Shown here: positions 46,113 to 56,270 of the stretch, in pieces | How positions within the stretch are numbered: the stretch's first letter is position 1 | Layout: every line of letters begins with the position of its first letter | Assembly (NCBI RefSeq): GCF_964026725.1 | Contig: NZ_OZ034691.1 | Coordinates: 682,001 to 746,000, forward strand | From: Wolbachia endosymbiont (group B) of Germaria angustata | Lineage (GTDB): Bacteria > Pseudomonadota > Alphaproteobacteria > Rickettsiales > Anaplasmataceae | Length of the DNA stretch: 64,000 nt | Direction: 5' to 3' | Notes under the pieces: generated by a model | What the model was told of the DNA's origin: nothing | Seen by the model: the letters and a program-made list of their open reading frames with translations, nothing else | Databases searched by the model: none | Position numbers and translations under genes: made by a program

Positions 46113-46334
46113 ATGAAAAAGCAAAAAATCCCAATAGCGGTAATAATAACAATAGTTGTACAGACTGTAGGATTCATCTGGTGGTTGGCAAAACTCGACT
46201 TACGAGTACACACCCATGATCAATTTATAGAAAAAAACCAAGGACTAATCGAAATAGTCTATCGACTTGAAGAGAGAGTGAAAAACCTCACTGAAGAAGT
46301 CAATGAACTTGAAGCTATTCACAAACACAAATAA
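46113..46334 (+). CDS. Small single-span membrane protein with coiled coil
   Basis: 73 aa. One N-terminal membrane helix (IAVIITIVVQTVGFIWWLA) and a C-terminal coiled coil (LEERVKNLTEEVNELEAI). Lying between the tail-end ankyrin gene and the patatin, 14 bp before the latter, it could be a lysis accessory protein such as a holin or spanin component. That is position-based inference; no family recognised. Confidence 0.7.
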   Translation: MKKQKIPIAVIITIVVQTVGFIWWLAKLDLRVHTHDQFIEKNQGLIEIVYRLEERVKNLTEEVNELEAIHKHK

Positions 46335-46348
46335 GAACTAAATTTTCA

Positions 46349-47275
46349 GTGACAAAGTACATTTTATCTGTAGATGGAGGTGGCATTAGAGGGATAATAC
46401 CTGCCATTATTCTAGCAGAAATAGAAAAGAGGGCAAAGAAACCGATAGCTGAAATCTTTGATCTTATGGCAGGAACCTCAACTGGTGAGATTGTTGTAGC
46501 AGGATTATGTAAAAAAGATAAACCTCAATATTCTGCTAATGATTTAGTCAAGTTCTATCGGGAATATGGACCATATATTTTTAAGTCTTCATTTTTTAGG
46601 AGATCAATATTATCTTGGTTTAACTGTGCACAATATCCACATAAAAATATTGAATTTGTACTGGATAAATATTTTGGAGAGGATATTCTAAAAAACACAT
46701 TAAGTAAGGTACTGATAACAAGTTATGATATTAACAACAACTATCCTTTCTTTTTTAAGAGCTGGAGAGAAGACAGAAATTTTATCAGGCTAAAAGATGC
46801 ACTCAGAGCTGCAACGGCTGCACCTACTTATTTTATACCAAAACATCTAAAAATTGACCAGATAAACAGAGTATTAGTGGATGGCGGGGTGTTTGCCAAT
46901 AATCCAGCGGCTTGTGCATATGCAAGTGGTAAGAGGTTATTTCCAAATGATGATATTCTACTGTTATCGATAGGTACTGGCAGAACAGATAGAAGCATAG
47001 AGTATGCCAATTCAAAGAGATTTGGAAAAATAGGCTGGATAAAACCTTTGTTAAATGTGATGTTTGCCTCTGGATTAGACTGCGTAAATTATCAGATGAA
47101 TCAAGTAATAGGCAATAGATACGTAAGAATACAATCGCAATTGAAAATAGCATCACCTGACATGGATAATATTACATCAAAAAATATCAGATCTCTTCAG
47201 CAAGAGGCAAATGCAATGGTAGAGGACAATCAAAAAGTGATAAACAAATTCTGTATAGAAGTATTAAATATATAG
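46349..47275 (+). CDS. Patatin-like phospholipase
   Basis: 308 aa from a GTG start. Patatin lipase elements are complete: oxyanion loop VDGGGIRGIIPAI, nucleophile elbow MAGTSTGEI (GxSxG), and the catalytic Asp in VDGGVFANNPA. Patatins hydrolyse acyl chains of phospholipids. In WO-type phages a patatin next to the tail genes is thought to help host-cell or bacterial membrane lysis. No signal peptide. Confidence 0.93.
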   Translation: MTKYILSVDGGGIRGIIPAIILAEIEKRAKKPIAEIFDLMAGTSTGEIVVAGLCKKDKPQYSANDLVKFYREYGPYIFKSSFFRRSILSWFNCAQYPHKNIEFVLDKYFGEDILKNTLSKVLITSYDINNNYPFFFKSWREDRNFIRLKDALRAATAAPTYFIPKHLKIDQINRVLVDGGVFANNPAACAYASGKRLFPNDDILLLSIGTGRTDRSIEYANSKRFGKIGWIKPLLNVMFASGLDCVNYQMNQVIGNRYVRIQSQLKIASPDMDNITSKNIRSLQQEANAMVEDNQKVINKFCIEVLNI

Positions 47276-47314
47276 CTATTTTTACTTATATCTTAATATA
47301 TTGTTTAACGCAAT

Positions 47315-48313
47315 TCAATTTTCATAATCACCCAACTCACCAGTAGTTAGGCCACTTGCTCGCAAAATAATATCAATAGCAACACCCTCCTTAACTAGAT
47401 CTTTTGTAATCTTGATTTTCTCTGCTTTTTTAACCTTTTCTTTACCAGTTTGCATTCCTTTAGATAAAGATCTGGCTACCGTATCCAGTAATTCTTGATC
47501 CTCAATTTTTTCGCATTTACCTATAAACCCAAAAACTGGCTCATTTTCATATTCTGTTAGTCCAAGAGCTTTAATGTTAACTGATAATGTCTTTGCTATC
47601 TTATATAATATTTCAATTGGAATGTCTGTATATCCTCGTTCATAGTCGTGTATTTCTTTAGGTGTTGAACCTATTTTATTTGCCAAGTCCTCCTGAGTGT
47701 ATTCCCGTATTAATCTCTGCTCTTTTATCCTTTTCCCCACTTTGTAGAGTATAGAATCAGTACAAATTTCTTTCTCTATATCATCATATTCATAAGTAGA
47801 TAAGCGAGTCACTTGGGAAATAATATCAACTGAAACTCCTTCTTTCACTAGATTCTTTGCTACTTCTATTTTCGCTTCTTCTTGGCTAATTTTCTCGCTA
47901 ATATATACAAACCTTACTAATGGATACAGCTTCTTGCGTAATTCCTGATCCTTAATTTCTCTATGTATTTTTGTTAGATAGACTATTTCTTTATCCTCAT
48001 CTTCATACCAACTGTTTTCTCTTAGTACTGTTGGTACTGGAAGTAGATCTATAACATTAACTGACAATGCTCCTGCTATTATATACGATTCTTTGATTGT
48101 AATAGCCTTGCACCCTAGTTCAAAGTTATGTATTTCCTTATATGTTAAACCAATTTTGCTTGCTAATTTTGCCTGAGTATACCCTTGTACTATCCTACAA
48201 CCTTCTATTTTTTTCCCTAGCTCGTAGCTTACTGAGCCAATATGCTCTGAATTATCATAGATAAATCCTCTAAAAGCTGTTTTTCCTACAGAAGCAAACA
48301 TATATTCTATCAC
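47315..48313 (-). CDS. Transcriptional regulator with two XRE helix-turn-helix domains, A
   Basis: 332 aa. Two Cro/C1-type HTH domains: GKKIEGCRIVQGYTQAKLAS (about residue 30) and GKRIKEQRLIREYTQEDLAN (about 190). Each is followed by a helical segment ending in the family phrase xxVAKNLVKEGVSVDIISQ (seen as AKNLVKEGVSVDIISQVT and TKDLVKEGVAIDIILRAS). A tandem duplication of a one-HTH unit. It and its paralogues likely control prophage gene expression. Convergent with patatin. Confidence 0.9.
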   Translation of the reverse strand: MIEYMFASVGKTAFRGFIYDNSEHIGSVSYELGKKIEGCRIVQGYTQAKLASKIGLTYKEIHNFELGCKAITIKESYIIAGALSVNVIDLLPVPTVLRENSWYEDEDKEIVYLTKIHREIKDQELRKKLYPLVRFVYISEKISQEEAKIEVAKNLVKEGVSVDIISQVTRLSTYEYDDIEKEICTDSILYKVGKRIKEQRLIREYTQEDLANKIGSTPKEIHDYERGYTDIPIEILYKIAKTLSVNIKALGLTEYENEPVFGFIGKCEKIEDQELLDTVARSLSKGMQTGKEKVKKAEKIKITKDLVKEGVAIDIILRASGLTTGELGDYEN

Positions 48314-48345
48314 AAAAATCCACTATTGGCTAAGTTTTTATGAAA

Positions 48346-49266
48346 TCACAAAAATTTCTCAATCATATAATTTGATAAGCCTGTCGTTTGCAAGATAATA
48401 TCAACAGAAATTCCTTCTTTCACTAAATTCCTTGCAACTTCAATCTTCTTTTCCTCTCTGACCTTTTCTCTACAAACATGTATACCTTCAAATAAAGACT
48501 TGATTAGCATATCGCGTAATTCCCGACTCTCAATCTTTTTGTATCCCTCTATCAAGTTTGATAGCTTTTCTTCCGCTTCACTATCCTCATCTGATTCGGG
48601 AAGTAGATCTATGATACTGATTGATAATACCTTTGCTATTTCATCTAACATTTCAAGTGAGACAGCAGCTCTCCCTTGTTCATACTCGTATATTCCTTGA
48701 TTTGTTATGCCAACTTTATTCGCTAAATCTTTTTGTGTATATCCTCGTATCAATCTCCACTCTTTTATCCTTTGCCCTACTTTGTATGGAACCGGAATTT
48801 TGTTCTCCTCATACTCACCAATAGATAAGTTAGTTGTTCGAGAGATAACATGAGCAGAAACTCCTACTTTCATCAAACCCCTTGCTACTTCCATTTTTAC
48901 CGCTTTTCTGCTTCTTTCCTCACTCAAACGAATAAATTTGGTTAATAAATAAAATACCTCGCTTAATTCTTTATTCTTATACCCCTTTACTAAATTTAAT
49001 ATTTCTTCATCTTCAAAATATCTTTTTTCATTTGGTAGCGTCTCTCCACAAACTAGACCTTTAACATTTACTGATAATGCTTCTGCTATAGCATATAATT
49101 TCTTAATTGGAATTTTACGATTCCCTTTTTCATATTGCAGTATTGCCCAGTACTTTACACCAACCTTCTCCGCTAAATCCTTCTGAGTATACCCTCTCTC
49201 TAACCTCCAACTTTTTACTTTTTGTCCTACTTCATAATCTAGACTTTTTTCCACGCAAAAAACCAT
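48346..49266 (-). CDS. Transcriptional regulator with two XRE helix-turn-helix domains, B
   Basis: 306 aa, with the same two-unit plan: GQKVKSWRLERGYTQKDLAE and GQRIKEWRLIRGYTQKDLAN, each with the following ARxLxKxGxSxxxI segment. It lies 32 bp upstream of regulator A on the same strand, so the two are probably co-transcribed. It is closest to the frameshifted paralogue at 53187-54126. Intact. Confidence 0.9.
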   Translation of the reverse strand: MVFCVEKSLDYEVGQKVKSWRLERGYTQKDLAEKVGVKYWAILQYEKGNRKIPIKKLYAIAEALSVNVKGLVCGETLPNEKRYFEDEEILNLVKGYKNKELSEVFYLLTKFIRLSEERSRKAVKMEVARGLMKVGVSAHVISRTTNLSIGEYEENKIPVPYKVGQRIKEWRLIRGYTQKDLANKVGITNQGIYEYEQGRAAVSLEMLDEIAKVLSISIIDLLPESDEDSEAEEKLSNLIEGYKKIESRELRDMLIKSLFEGIHVCREKVREEKKIEVARNLVKEGISVDIILQTTGLSNYMIEKFL

Positions 49267-49813
49267 ATATATAATATTTTCTACTATAGCTCAAAGGCTC
49301 CAGTTCTCTAATTGCATACAAGTCAATAATAATTTTTTTTGTATCATGAAAAATATTTTCTGATGTAAAATTCAGCTCTAATACAACCTTTTATTTACTA
49401 TCATGTTGTTTTGTTCAATCAAAGAGTGCCTTATCGGCAACTAAAAACTAGTACTAAATTTCTAATTAACCCCTTTTAAATTAGTGTAGCCAATGAATAT
49501 GTGGATAAATACGCCTACACACATTTAAAGTATTTATCCACATATTCATTAAGCTTATAAAAACTAAGGTATCATTTTTTCCCCCATAGCCTTAATGATT
49601 TTATATAAGTTAAAATAGCACGCTTCCATGGTTCTCTCCGCGGTCTGATATGGCTAGTTTATATTTTAGCCAAGCCGCACTATACTTGTTAGGCGGAAGT
49701 GGACGGCAACATGTAAACTACGAAGTCTATGCTTCAACCGGAGCTCTTGCTTATCCCTTCCATCGGCATTGCTATCTTTACTTTACATAAAATTATCTAC
49801 TTTTTTGCATTTA
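49267..49813. other. Intergenic region with hairpin and IS110-type non-coding DNA
   Basis: No gene. The left part carries the 21-bp perfect hairpin at 49492-49550. The right part (about 49600-49800) is relatively GC-rich and structured (for example GGCTA...TAGCC near 49653-49675) and lies downstream of the minus-strand transposase. It is probably the 3' non-coding end of that IS element, where IS1111-type relatives encode their guide RNA. Exact element ends cannot be fixed from one copy. Confidence 0.5.
49492..49550. promoter_or_regulatory. Perfect 21-bp inverted repeat containing two DnaA-box sequences
   Basis: Arms at 49492-49512 and 49530-49550 are exact reverse complements, with a 17-bp centre. 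Each arm contains TTATCCACA, the consensus DnaA box, in opposite orientation (49500-49508 reading TGTGGATAA, and 49534-49542). The repeat might bind DnaA, act as a bidirectional terminator, or be a plasmid/phage origin or attachment relic. Only the sequence is certain. Confidence 0.7.
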
Positions 49814-50830
49814 TTAGTAACAAAATTCTGTTTTGTTAACCAACATTTTATGCATGATTACAGACAACTTACGTGCTACAGCAACAATTGCTTTTTTCAT
49901 ACCCTTCTTTTTTGCAATCCTTAATCCCCAACTCCTCAATTTAAATGTCCTTTTACATTTTACTAGTAAGACTTGTGCAGCTTCGTACAGCATATTCCTA
50001 CATTCTACTGGTCCCATTTTTGATATACTTCCATGCCTATCAATCTCTCCAGAAGCGTATTGTCTTGGGCTCAACCCCATATAGGCTCCAACTGTATAAG
50101 ATGTTTCAAACCTATACGGATCATCTATTGCAGCTTTATATGTCATTGCTACTATAATACCAACTCCTGGTACAGTAGTTAATAATTTACAATCCTCGTC
50201 TTTTTTGCCTTGCTCTGAAAGTATTTTATCAAGCTTTCCTATTGATTCTTCTATTGTTTCTAAGCTATGTACTAATGCTTCAATTGAATTCTTGCTAATT
50301 TCATCTAGCTCATTAATTATTTCCTGCACTTTTAAAGCGAAACTTGCAGATCTGGAACGCTGATCAACTTTTATCCCGTGTATTTTCAATAACCCTCTTA
50401 TTGTTCCCTCAATTTTCTTTCTGCTACATATTAATTGTCTTCTGCTCCCAAGCACCACTTTAATCTGGCAAGCTTCGTCTGATTTTACTAATACCTCTTT
50501 AAATAGCCCAGCTCTCATCATCTGTGCTATACCTCTTGCATCATTTTTATCATTCTTATTGATTCTTGCAGATAATGCTGCTGCCATATGCCTTGCATCC
50601 ACACAAGTTACTGGTAATCCAAAATTTCTCAGCTCTTTGCACATTGATATTGATAGTTGTCCACTTTCTATTCCTATGGATTCGTATCCTTTGCTTTGGT
50701 CAAGCAGGTACTTAGCTATTGCGTCACTTTTGCTTGCAACAACTTCTTCTTTAACAATTTTTCCTTTCTCATCAACGATACTAATAAAAGTTTCTTTGAG
50801 TGAGACATCTAATCCGCTATAATACTTCAT
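49814..50830 (-). CDS. IS110-family transposase (second type)
   Basis: About 338 aa from ATG 50830 (MKYYSGLDVSLKETFISI). DEDD domain: GLDVSLKET, SIGIESGQLSISM, KNDKNDARGIAQMM. C-terminal domain: TTVPGVGIIVAMTYKAA, YMGLSPRQYASGEIDRH and GSISKMGPVECRNMLYEAA with the expected Ser. Intact, and distinct from the 448-aa type at 24570 and 36573. It lies just before the broken gene at 50978-52181. Longer frame to 50881 is unlikely. Confidence 0.92.
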   Translation of the reverse strand: MKYYSGLDVSLKETFISIVDEKGKIVKEEVVASKSDAIAKYLLDQSKGYESIGIESGQLSISMCKELRNFGLPVTCVDARHMAAALSARINKNDKNDARGIAQMMRAGLFKEVLVKSDEACQIKVVLGSRRQLICSRKKIEGTIRGLLKIHGIKVDQRSRSASFALKVQEIINELDEISKNSIEALVHSLETIEESIGKLDKILSEQGKKDEDCKLLTTVPGVGIIVAMTYKAAIDDPYRFETSYTVGAYMGLSPRQYASGEIDRHGSISKMGPVECRNMLYEAAQVLLVKCKRTFKLRSWGLRIAKKKGMKKAIVAVARKLSVIMHKMLVNKTEFCY

Positions 50831-50977
50831 GAGACTGCTCCTACTGTAAAAGTTTAAATTATCTTTGAAGAACCAATTCATTGAATTTGTTACTTCGTGC
50901 TAAAATAATGGAGTATGTCTCTCCACCATTCAATAGCAATTACAGTATGTAAACTCTGGAACCTTAAAATAAATGAA

Positions 50978-52181
50978 TTAAAGTTCCCTAAAGGTTTCTT
51001 TACTACCTCCACATACCCTATTTACCCATGAAGACAATACTTCATCATTGCTAATCTCTTTTATAGCATACTTTTCATTCCATATGCCACATCTAGTGAA
51101 ATTACCTTTCTCTACTGCTTCTTGAAGTTTCACTCCCCCAAAAAGGCAGTTTTTTTCCTATTTCTTCGCCTCTTTTTTGTAACTCAGCCCACATTTCCTT
51201 GTTTTCTACTCTGACTTGTACTTGATCATATTTTTTTACATCGTGGTACAATATAATATTTAGCTGACCAATGCTTGTAGGAAATTGTAATATAATAGAA
51301 CTTTCATCTGACATATCGATATAGTTTCTTATACCTCCCTTCTCGCTTTTAACCTCAACTGCATCATTACCAATTTTTAAAATATTACTTCCTAACTTTC
51401 TGTTTGCTTCCAGTATTTTGGCTACCTCTACCTTGCTATTATCAGAAAATTCTATATATGATGTTGTATTGTCTATCTCGAGATCTATTAAGGATCCTTC
51501 TTGAACAGCACTTTCGCCAGCTTTTTCTAGTTCTTCTAGTTGCTTATCTATCTGTGGCTGAACTTCTGGTTGTAGCTCATCATAGATTTCACCTATCAGT
51601 TTATTCTGTAGTAGAGTATCATGAAACTCTGCACCGCTTAACATTAATTTACGTATTACCTTTTTACGATCAACCTTATCAAATCTATGAAAATGTGTAC
51701 CTAATACTACATACTCTGAGAAACTCCATTCCCCATCATTACATGCATTTAGCCTTGTTCCATCACCTATTACTTCATCTATAACTTTGTTCATCTCTTT
51801 TGGGGTTTTTGCTTTTACCACTCCACTCTTAAACCAGCTCAACTTTTCACTTTCGCTTATACTTGGCTTTATTTTTTGCAAAGCGGAGGTAAATGGATTT
51901 TTATCTTCTTGATCACTTGCAGGTTTTGTGCTATAAACATAGTCAAATCCTTTCCCACAGTTGATTTTATTTTCGCGAACTTCTCTACCAGGGAAAGGTG
52001 CTATTTCCTAAGGCTTTTTAGCCTTATTAATTTTGCTTACAAAGGTGGATTGCTCCTTAGTACGACCTATTCCTACAATAGCATTTAACACCTCACCTTT
52101 TGATAATCTATCAAGATCAATATTTAACTCGTAAGTACCTCCTTCTTGATCATCAAAAGGTACAATTATTTTATTACTCAT
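50978..52181 (-). pseudogene. Unknown protein gene with a TAG and a frameshift
   Basis: The start is ATG 52181 (MSNKIIVPFDDQEGGTYEL). After 57 codons an in-frame TAG occurs at 52008-52010, within a small hairpin (AAGGCT/AGCCTT). The same frame then continues without break (EIAPFPGREVRENK, KGFDYVYSTKPASDQ) into 259 further codons. Near 51140 a G5 run shifts the frame; with four G it continues as PFWGVKLQEAVEKGNFTRCG to a stop at 50978. The whole product would be about 400 aa, soluble, unrecognised. Located between the IS110-type element and radC in a regulator-rich prophage segment. Confidence 0.65.
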
Positions 52182-52351
52182 ATTAGCCTCCGCTATTAAA
52201 TATATTTTACTAAGTCTACAACCGACTTTATTACTTTATTATTAATTCAATATATACTTTCTCATTAATTATAAGTAATAATTAATGTAATTGCAAATAC
52301 TTTCTTCATTCAAGTAGTTAAACAACTCATGAAAATCTTCAAACATCTGCT

Positions 52352-53017
52352 TTATAACAGTCCTTGCTCTTTAAAGCTAAAATACCCAACACTTGTGATG
52401 ATAATGTGATCCAGCAACCTAATCCCTATAGTCTGACAAGCTTTAGCCAAGTCTTTAGTTACAGCTTCATCCTCATCAGATGTCTTTAACCTTCCTTCTG
52501 GGTGGTTATGCGATATTATTATTGACGTCGCTTTTCTTATTAATGCCTTTCTTGTTACTTCTCTTATGTAAAAAGGTACCTTATCCACTGTACCAGTGAA
52601 CACTTCTTCCCCCTTTAAACGGCACTTTTGATCAAAATATATTATTTTCATCTTTTCCTCCTCTGAATAACCAATACTCACCCTCAAATATTTTACTATG
52701 GTTTCCAAGTTATCCATTACAGGTCCTTTCTTTAACTCTTCTCTTGGTACTCTCTTTGCAGCTTCCTTTCGGCATAAAATTACTGCTACTGTAGAGTCAG
52801 TTATCCCTTCTATAGTTTTCAAGTCATCTATTTCCTGGCCTAAAACTCCTCCTATTCCAAAACTATCTATTAGCTTTCTAGCAATAATTCGAGCTTCTTC
52901 CCTTTCATGCACTGCACTTAGAAACGTTTCTATTACTTCACGATCAAGTAGTGCTTTACCGTTGCTTTCTAATGCTCTGAATTCTATTTCTTCTCTACGA
53001 TCTTTCTTATTATTCAT
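52352..53017 (-). CDS. radC: RadC-family JAB-domain protein
   Basis: 221 aa. N-terminal helix-hairpin-helix (LIDSFGIGGVLGQEIDDLKT; IEGITDSTVAVIL) and C-terminal JAB/MPN domain with SHNHPEGRLKTSDED and LLDHIIIT, the metal-binding arrangement of RadC. Family function is uncertain; such genes are frequent in phages and next to restriction or repair genes. Intact. It lies among XRE regulators and mutL, an arrangement known in WO-type prophages. Confidence 0.92.
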   Translation of the reverse strand: MNNKKDRREEIEFRALESNGKALLDREVIETFLSAVHEREEARIIARKLIDSFGIGGVLGQEIDDLKTIEGITDSTVAVILCRKEAAKRVPREELKKGPVMDNLETIVKYLRVSIGYSEEEKMKIIYFDQKCRLKGEEVFTGTVDKVPFYIREVTRKALIRKATSIIISHNHPEGRLKTSDEDEAVTKDLAKACQTIGIRLLDHIIITSVGYFSFKEQGLL

Positions 53018-53186
53018 AAAAATTACCCTTCACTAATAACAAAATGTTTTTATATATTTACTGCTGTTTTTTGTCAGCATTGGCATAAGACCATAGCTTT
53101 TGAGTGAAGTCAAATCAATTTTTCAATCTTTTTTACTTATTTTTTCATCAAAAAGTAAAGATATTAATAGATACTGATTTTTTATT

Positions 53187-54126
53187 TTAAATTTGTTGAA
53201 TTTCGTCTAAAGAGATGCCTACTGTTTTTAAAATAATATTGATAGAAATTCTTTCCTTAACTAAATTCTTTGCAATTTTCATCCTTTCTACTCTCTCCAC
53301 TTTCTCTTTGCAAACTTGTATGCTTTCAAACAGAGATTTTATTAGTACATGACGTAATTCTTGGCTTTTAATCTTTTTGTATTCTTCTATTAACCTTGAT
53401 AATTCCACTTCACTATTCTCATTTTCTCTTGTTTCTGGAAGCAGATCTGTAATATTAATTAATAGCATCTTTGCTATTTCATCTAACATTTCAAGTGAAA
53501 CAGCAGCTCGTCCTTGTTCATATTCATATATTCTTTGATTTATTACGCCCACTTTACTTGCTAAATCTTCTTGAGTGTATCCTCGTATCAATCTCCATTC
53601 TTTTATTCTTTGACCTACTTTATACGGAATAGAAATTTTTTTTCTCATCATTATCATATTCATCAATAGATAAACTGGTCGTTTGAGAGATAACATGAGC
53701 AGAAACTCCTTCCTTAACTAAACCCTTTGCCACCTCTACTTTTACTGCCTTTCCACTTTCTTCCTCACTAATACGGATGAATTTAGTTAATAAATAAAAC
53801 GTTTCACGTAATTCTTGGTCCTTAATCTCTTTATGTCTTCTTACTAGATTTAATATCTCTTCTTCCTCATACCTTTCCTCATTTGATACTTCTTGTCCGC
53901 AAGCTAGGTCTCTAGCAGTTGTTGATAATGCTTCTGCTAATTCATATAACTTCTTAATTGAAATTCTGCGTGTTCCTTTTTCATATTGCAGTATTACCTG
54001 ATATGTTGTTCCAATTTTTTTTGCTAAATCTTTTTGAGTATATCCCTTTGCTAATCTACGATTTCTTACTTCCTGTCCTATTACTTTGTAATCTAAAAAA
54101 TTAGAGCATTTATTCTCTTTTCTCAA
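53187..54126 (-). pseudogene. Double XRE-HTH regulator C, frameshifted in an A-run
   Basis: The first frame (from 54126) encodes HTH one (GQEVRNRRLAKGYTQKDLAK) and ends after DEYDNDEKKNFYSV. The second frame has HTH two (GQRIKEWRLIRGYTQEDLAS). The break is at eight T on the plus strand (53636-53643); with seven the frame reads NDEKKISIPYKVGQRI, matching regulator B (NKIPVPYKVGQRI). A paralogue of 47315-48313 and 48346-49266. Each half might still make a single-HTH protein. Confidence 0.85.
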
Positions 54127-54194
54127 ATTTTATACTCCATAACCAGAAGAGCTGTTACGCATACTTAATTGGGAACCTTTTTGACAAACTGAAC

Positions 54195-56064
54195 TCATCT
54201 CCTTTCAAATAATTTTTCTATATCACTTAGTTTCATTTCTATATAAGTTAGCTTTCCTTGATCAGAATATGGAGTTTTCTCAATTTGTCTTAGTATCTCA
54301 TTCATCTCTTCCAATTTCATTTTTCTTCCTGCTCCGTAGCAAGCGATTGTGACCGATATTTTATTCACCTTATCCTCTATTGGCAACATATCTTTTATCT
54401 CTGCTAATTTATTTACTATATCAATTAGCATCTCTTTTACATCTATTGTTCCCAAGATTGCAGGGATTTCTTTTATCGTTACTTTATCTTCTGATTCTAT
54501 TTCAATACCAAAACCCATTTTAAAAAGCTCATCTTTATAAGTTTCAACCATCTCCATTCCAGCTTGGTTTTTGATTTCAACTGTTTCAGGAAGAAGAAGT
54601 TTTTGTCTTTTTATGCTTGATTTTTGCTTTAAGCACTCGTATATTAATCTCTCATGGGCTGCATGCTGGTCTACTATAATTAATTTGCCTTTAGCCTCAG
54701 CAATAATGTAAGTACTGTGGACCTGACAGCGTGCATACTCTAGAGGATGATCCTCTATTAAATCAATTTGCTCCCTTTCTAGAGCCATAGTCTCCGCTTG
54801 TAGTGGGAATCTCTGTATACCAGTATAGTCAAATGATTCTGACCGTTCTAATAAGACTTTCTCTCCTGCATTTGGCAAGTTAAATTCTTTCATTAACTGA
54901 TTCTCAAAAGAACTTGGCCTCCTTTCGTAAAATTCTTTTTGACCCTTTACTTCTCTGCTTTTTCCATTATTAACACGCTCATTATCCCTTTGACTTTCAC
55001 TAACATTAAAAGGTGAACCACCCAGTTCTTCTCCAATACCTTGACACCTAGATCGATCAATATCACTCACTGAAGAGGTACCTATTCTCATTGACAACGC
55101 TTTTATTAGCCCCCTTCTCACTATTTCATATATTAACCTTTTATTCTGAAATCTTACTTCTGATTTATTTGGATGCACATTTACATCTACTTGATCGTAT
55201 GGTATCCCTAAGTGCAGCACTGCAAGAGGATACCTCCCACTTGGAATAAAATCTTGATACGCATATCTAATTGCACCAACAAGTAGATTGTCTTTTACTG
55301 GCCTTCCATTAACAAACGTATAGATCTGAGTTGAATTGCCACGACTAATAGTTGGTTTACAGATGTGTCCCGTAAGTTTGATTCCTTCTTCTTCCTCTTT
55401 AACTTCCAGCGAATTGCTCTGAAATTCTTCTTCTGTTTCACATAATCTGTTAAATAATGAAATTTGCTTAACATATTTCAAGAGCTTTTTATTACTGGAA
55501 GTGAGAGTAAACCCAATACTATAGTTAATCATTGCTAAGTTATTTACAATATCAACAATGCTTTGTGTTTCTGCCCTTTCAGTTTTTAGAAATTTTAGTC
55601 TATTCGGAGTAGCAAAAATAAGTCACGAACTTCAATATATGTACCTTGCACCAAAGAACAAGGGGTAATATCTCTTATTTTTTCCCCTCCCTCATAATTT
55701 ATAGACCATGCTTCGTTTGCTCCACTTGCCCTAGATGATAAATTCATTCTGCTTACTGCTGCAATTGAAGGCAAAGCTTCTCCTCTAAACCCAAGGTGCT
55801 TGATTTCTATTAACTCATTATCGCTTAATTTTGAAGTGGCATATCTCATAAACGCTAGTTCTAGATCGTTCTTTTCTATTCCATTTCCATCATCTATCAC
55901 AGCAATGAGGTTACGCCCACCACTCTCTATCTTGATCTCTATTTCTGAACTTCCAGCATCTATTGCATTTTCTACTAACTCTTTTACTACACTTGCCGGC
56001 CTCTCTACTACCTCTCCCGCTGCTATACGATTTATAGTTTTTGTGTCTAAAGAATTATTGCCAT
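54195..56064 (-). pseudogene. mutL: DNA mismatch repair protein MutL, two homopolymer frameshifts
   Basis: GHKL ATPase motifs are clear: [43 protein letters not shown]. The C-terminal domain has the endonuclease motif [12 protein letters not shown]. The start is at ATG 56064: [14 protein letters not shown] is restored by one extra base in a three-base run (56049-56051). Then at 55614-55618 a run of five needs six to read [16 protein letters not shown]. Without the repairs the pieces are 170 and 445 codons, in different frames, and the first would need a TTG start. MutL couples mismatch recognition to strand removal. As sequenced it should be inactive. Confidence 0.9.
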
Positions 56065-56270
56065 ATTTCCAACTCTCAGTCTGATCAGGATATAGCTTGA
56101 ATATCAATGCAAATCAAGTTCTCTATTAGGTGTCTTAACTAATTTAAAAACAGAAATAGTTGTAAAAACCCAGCCTGAAATGCTATCTCCTGTGGATCTA
56201 TGTTTTAATTTTAGTTGAATATTTCCTCAGAATTATGTATAATTACTAATATTTTCTAGGCTAATTCGTC

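Noticed and set aside
45484-56064. Search for cytoplasmic-incompatibility (cifA/cifB-like) genes and for a phage integrase
   Set aside because: No protein in the window resembles them by my reading. The unknown gene at 50978-52181 has no recognisable protease or nuclease motif.
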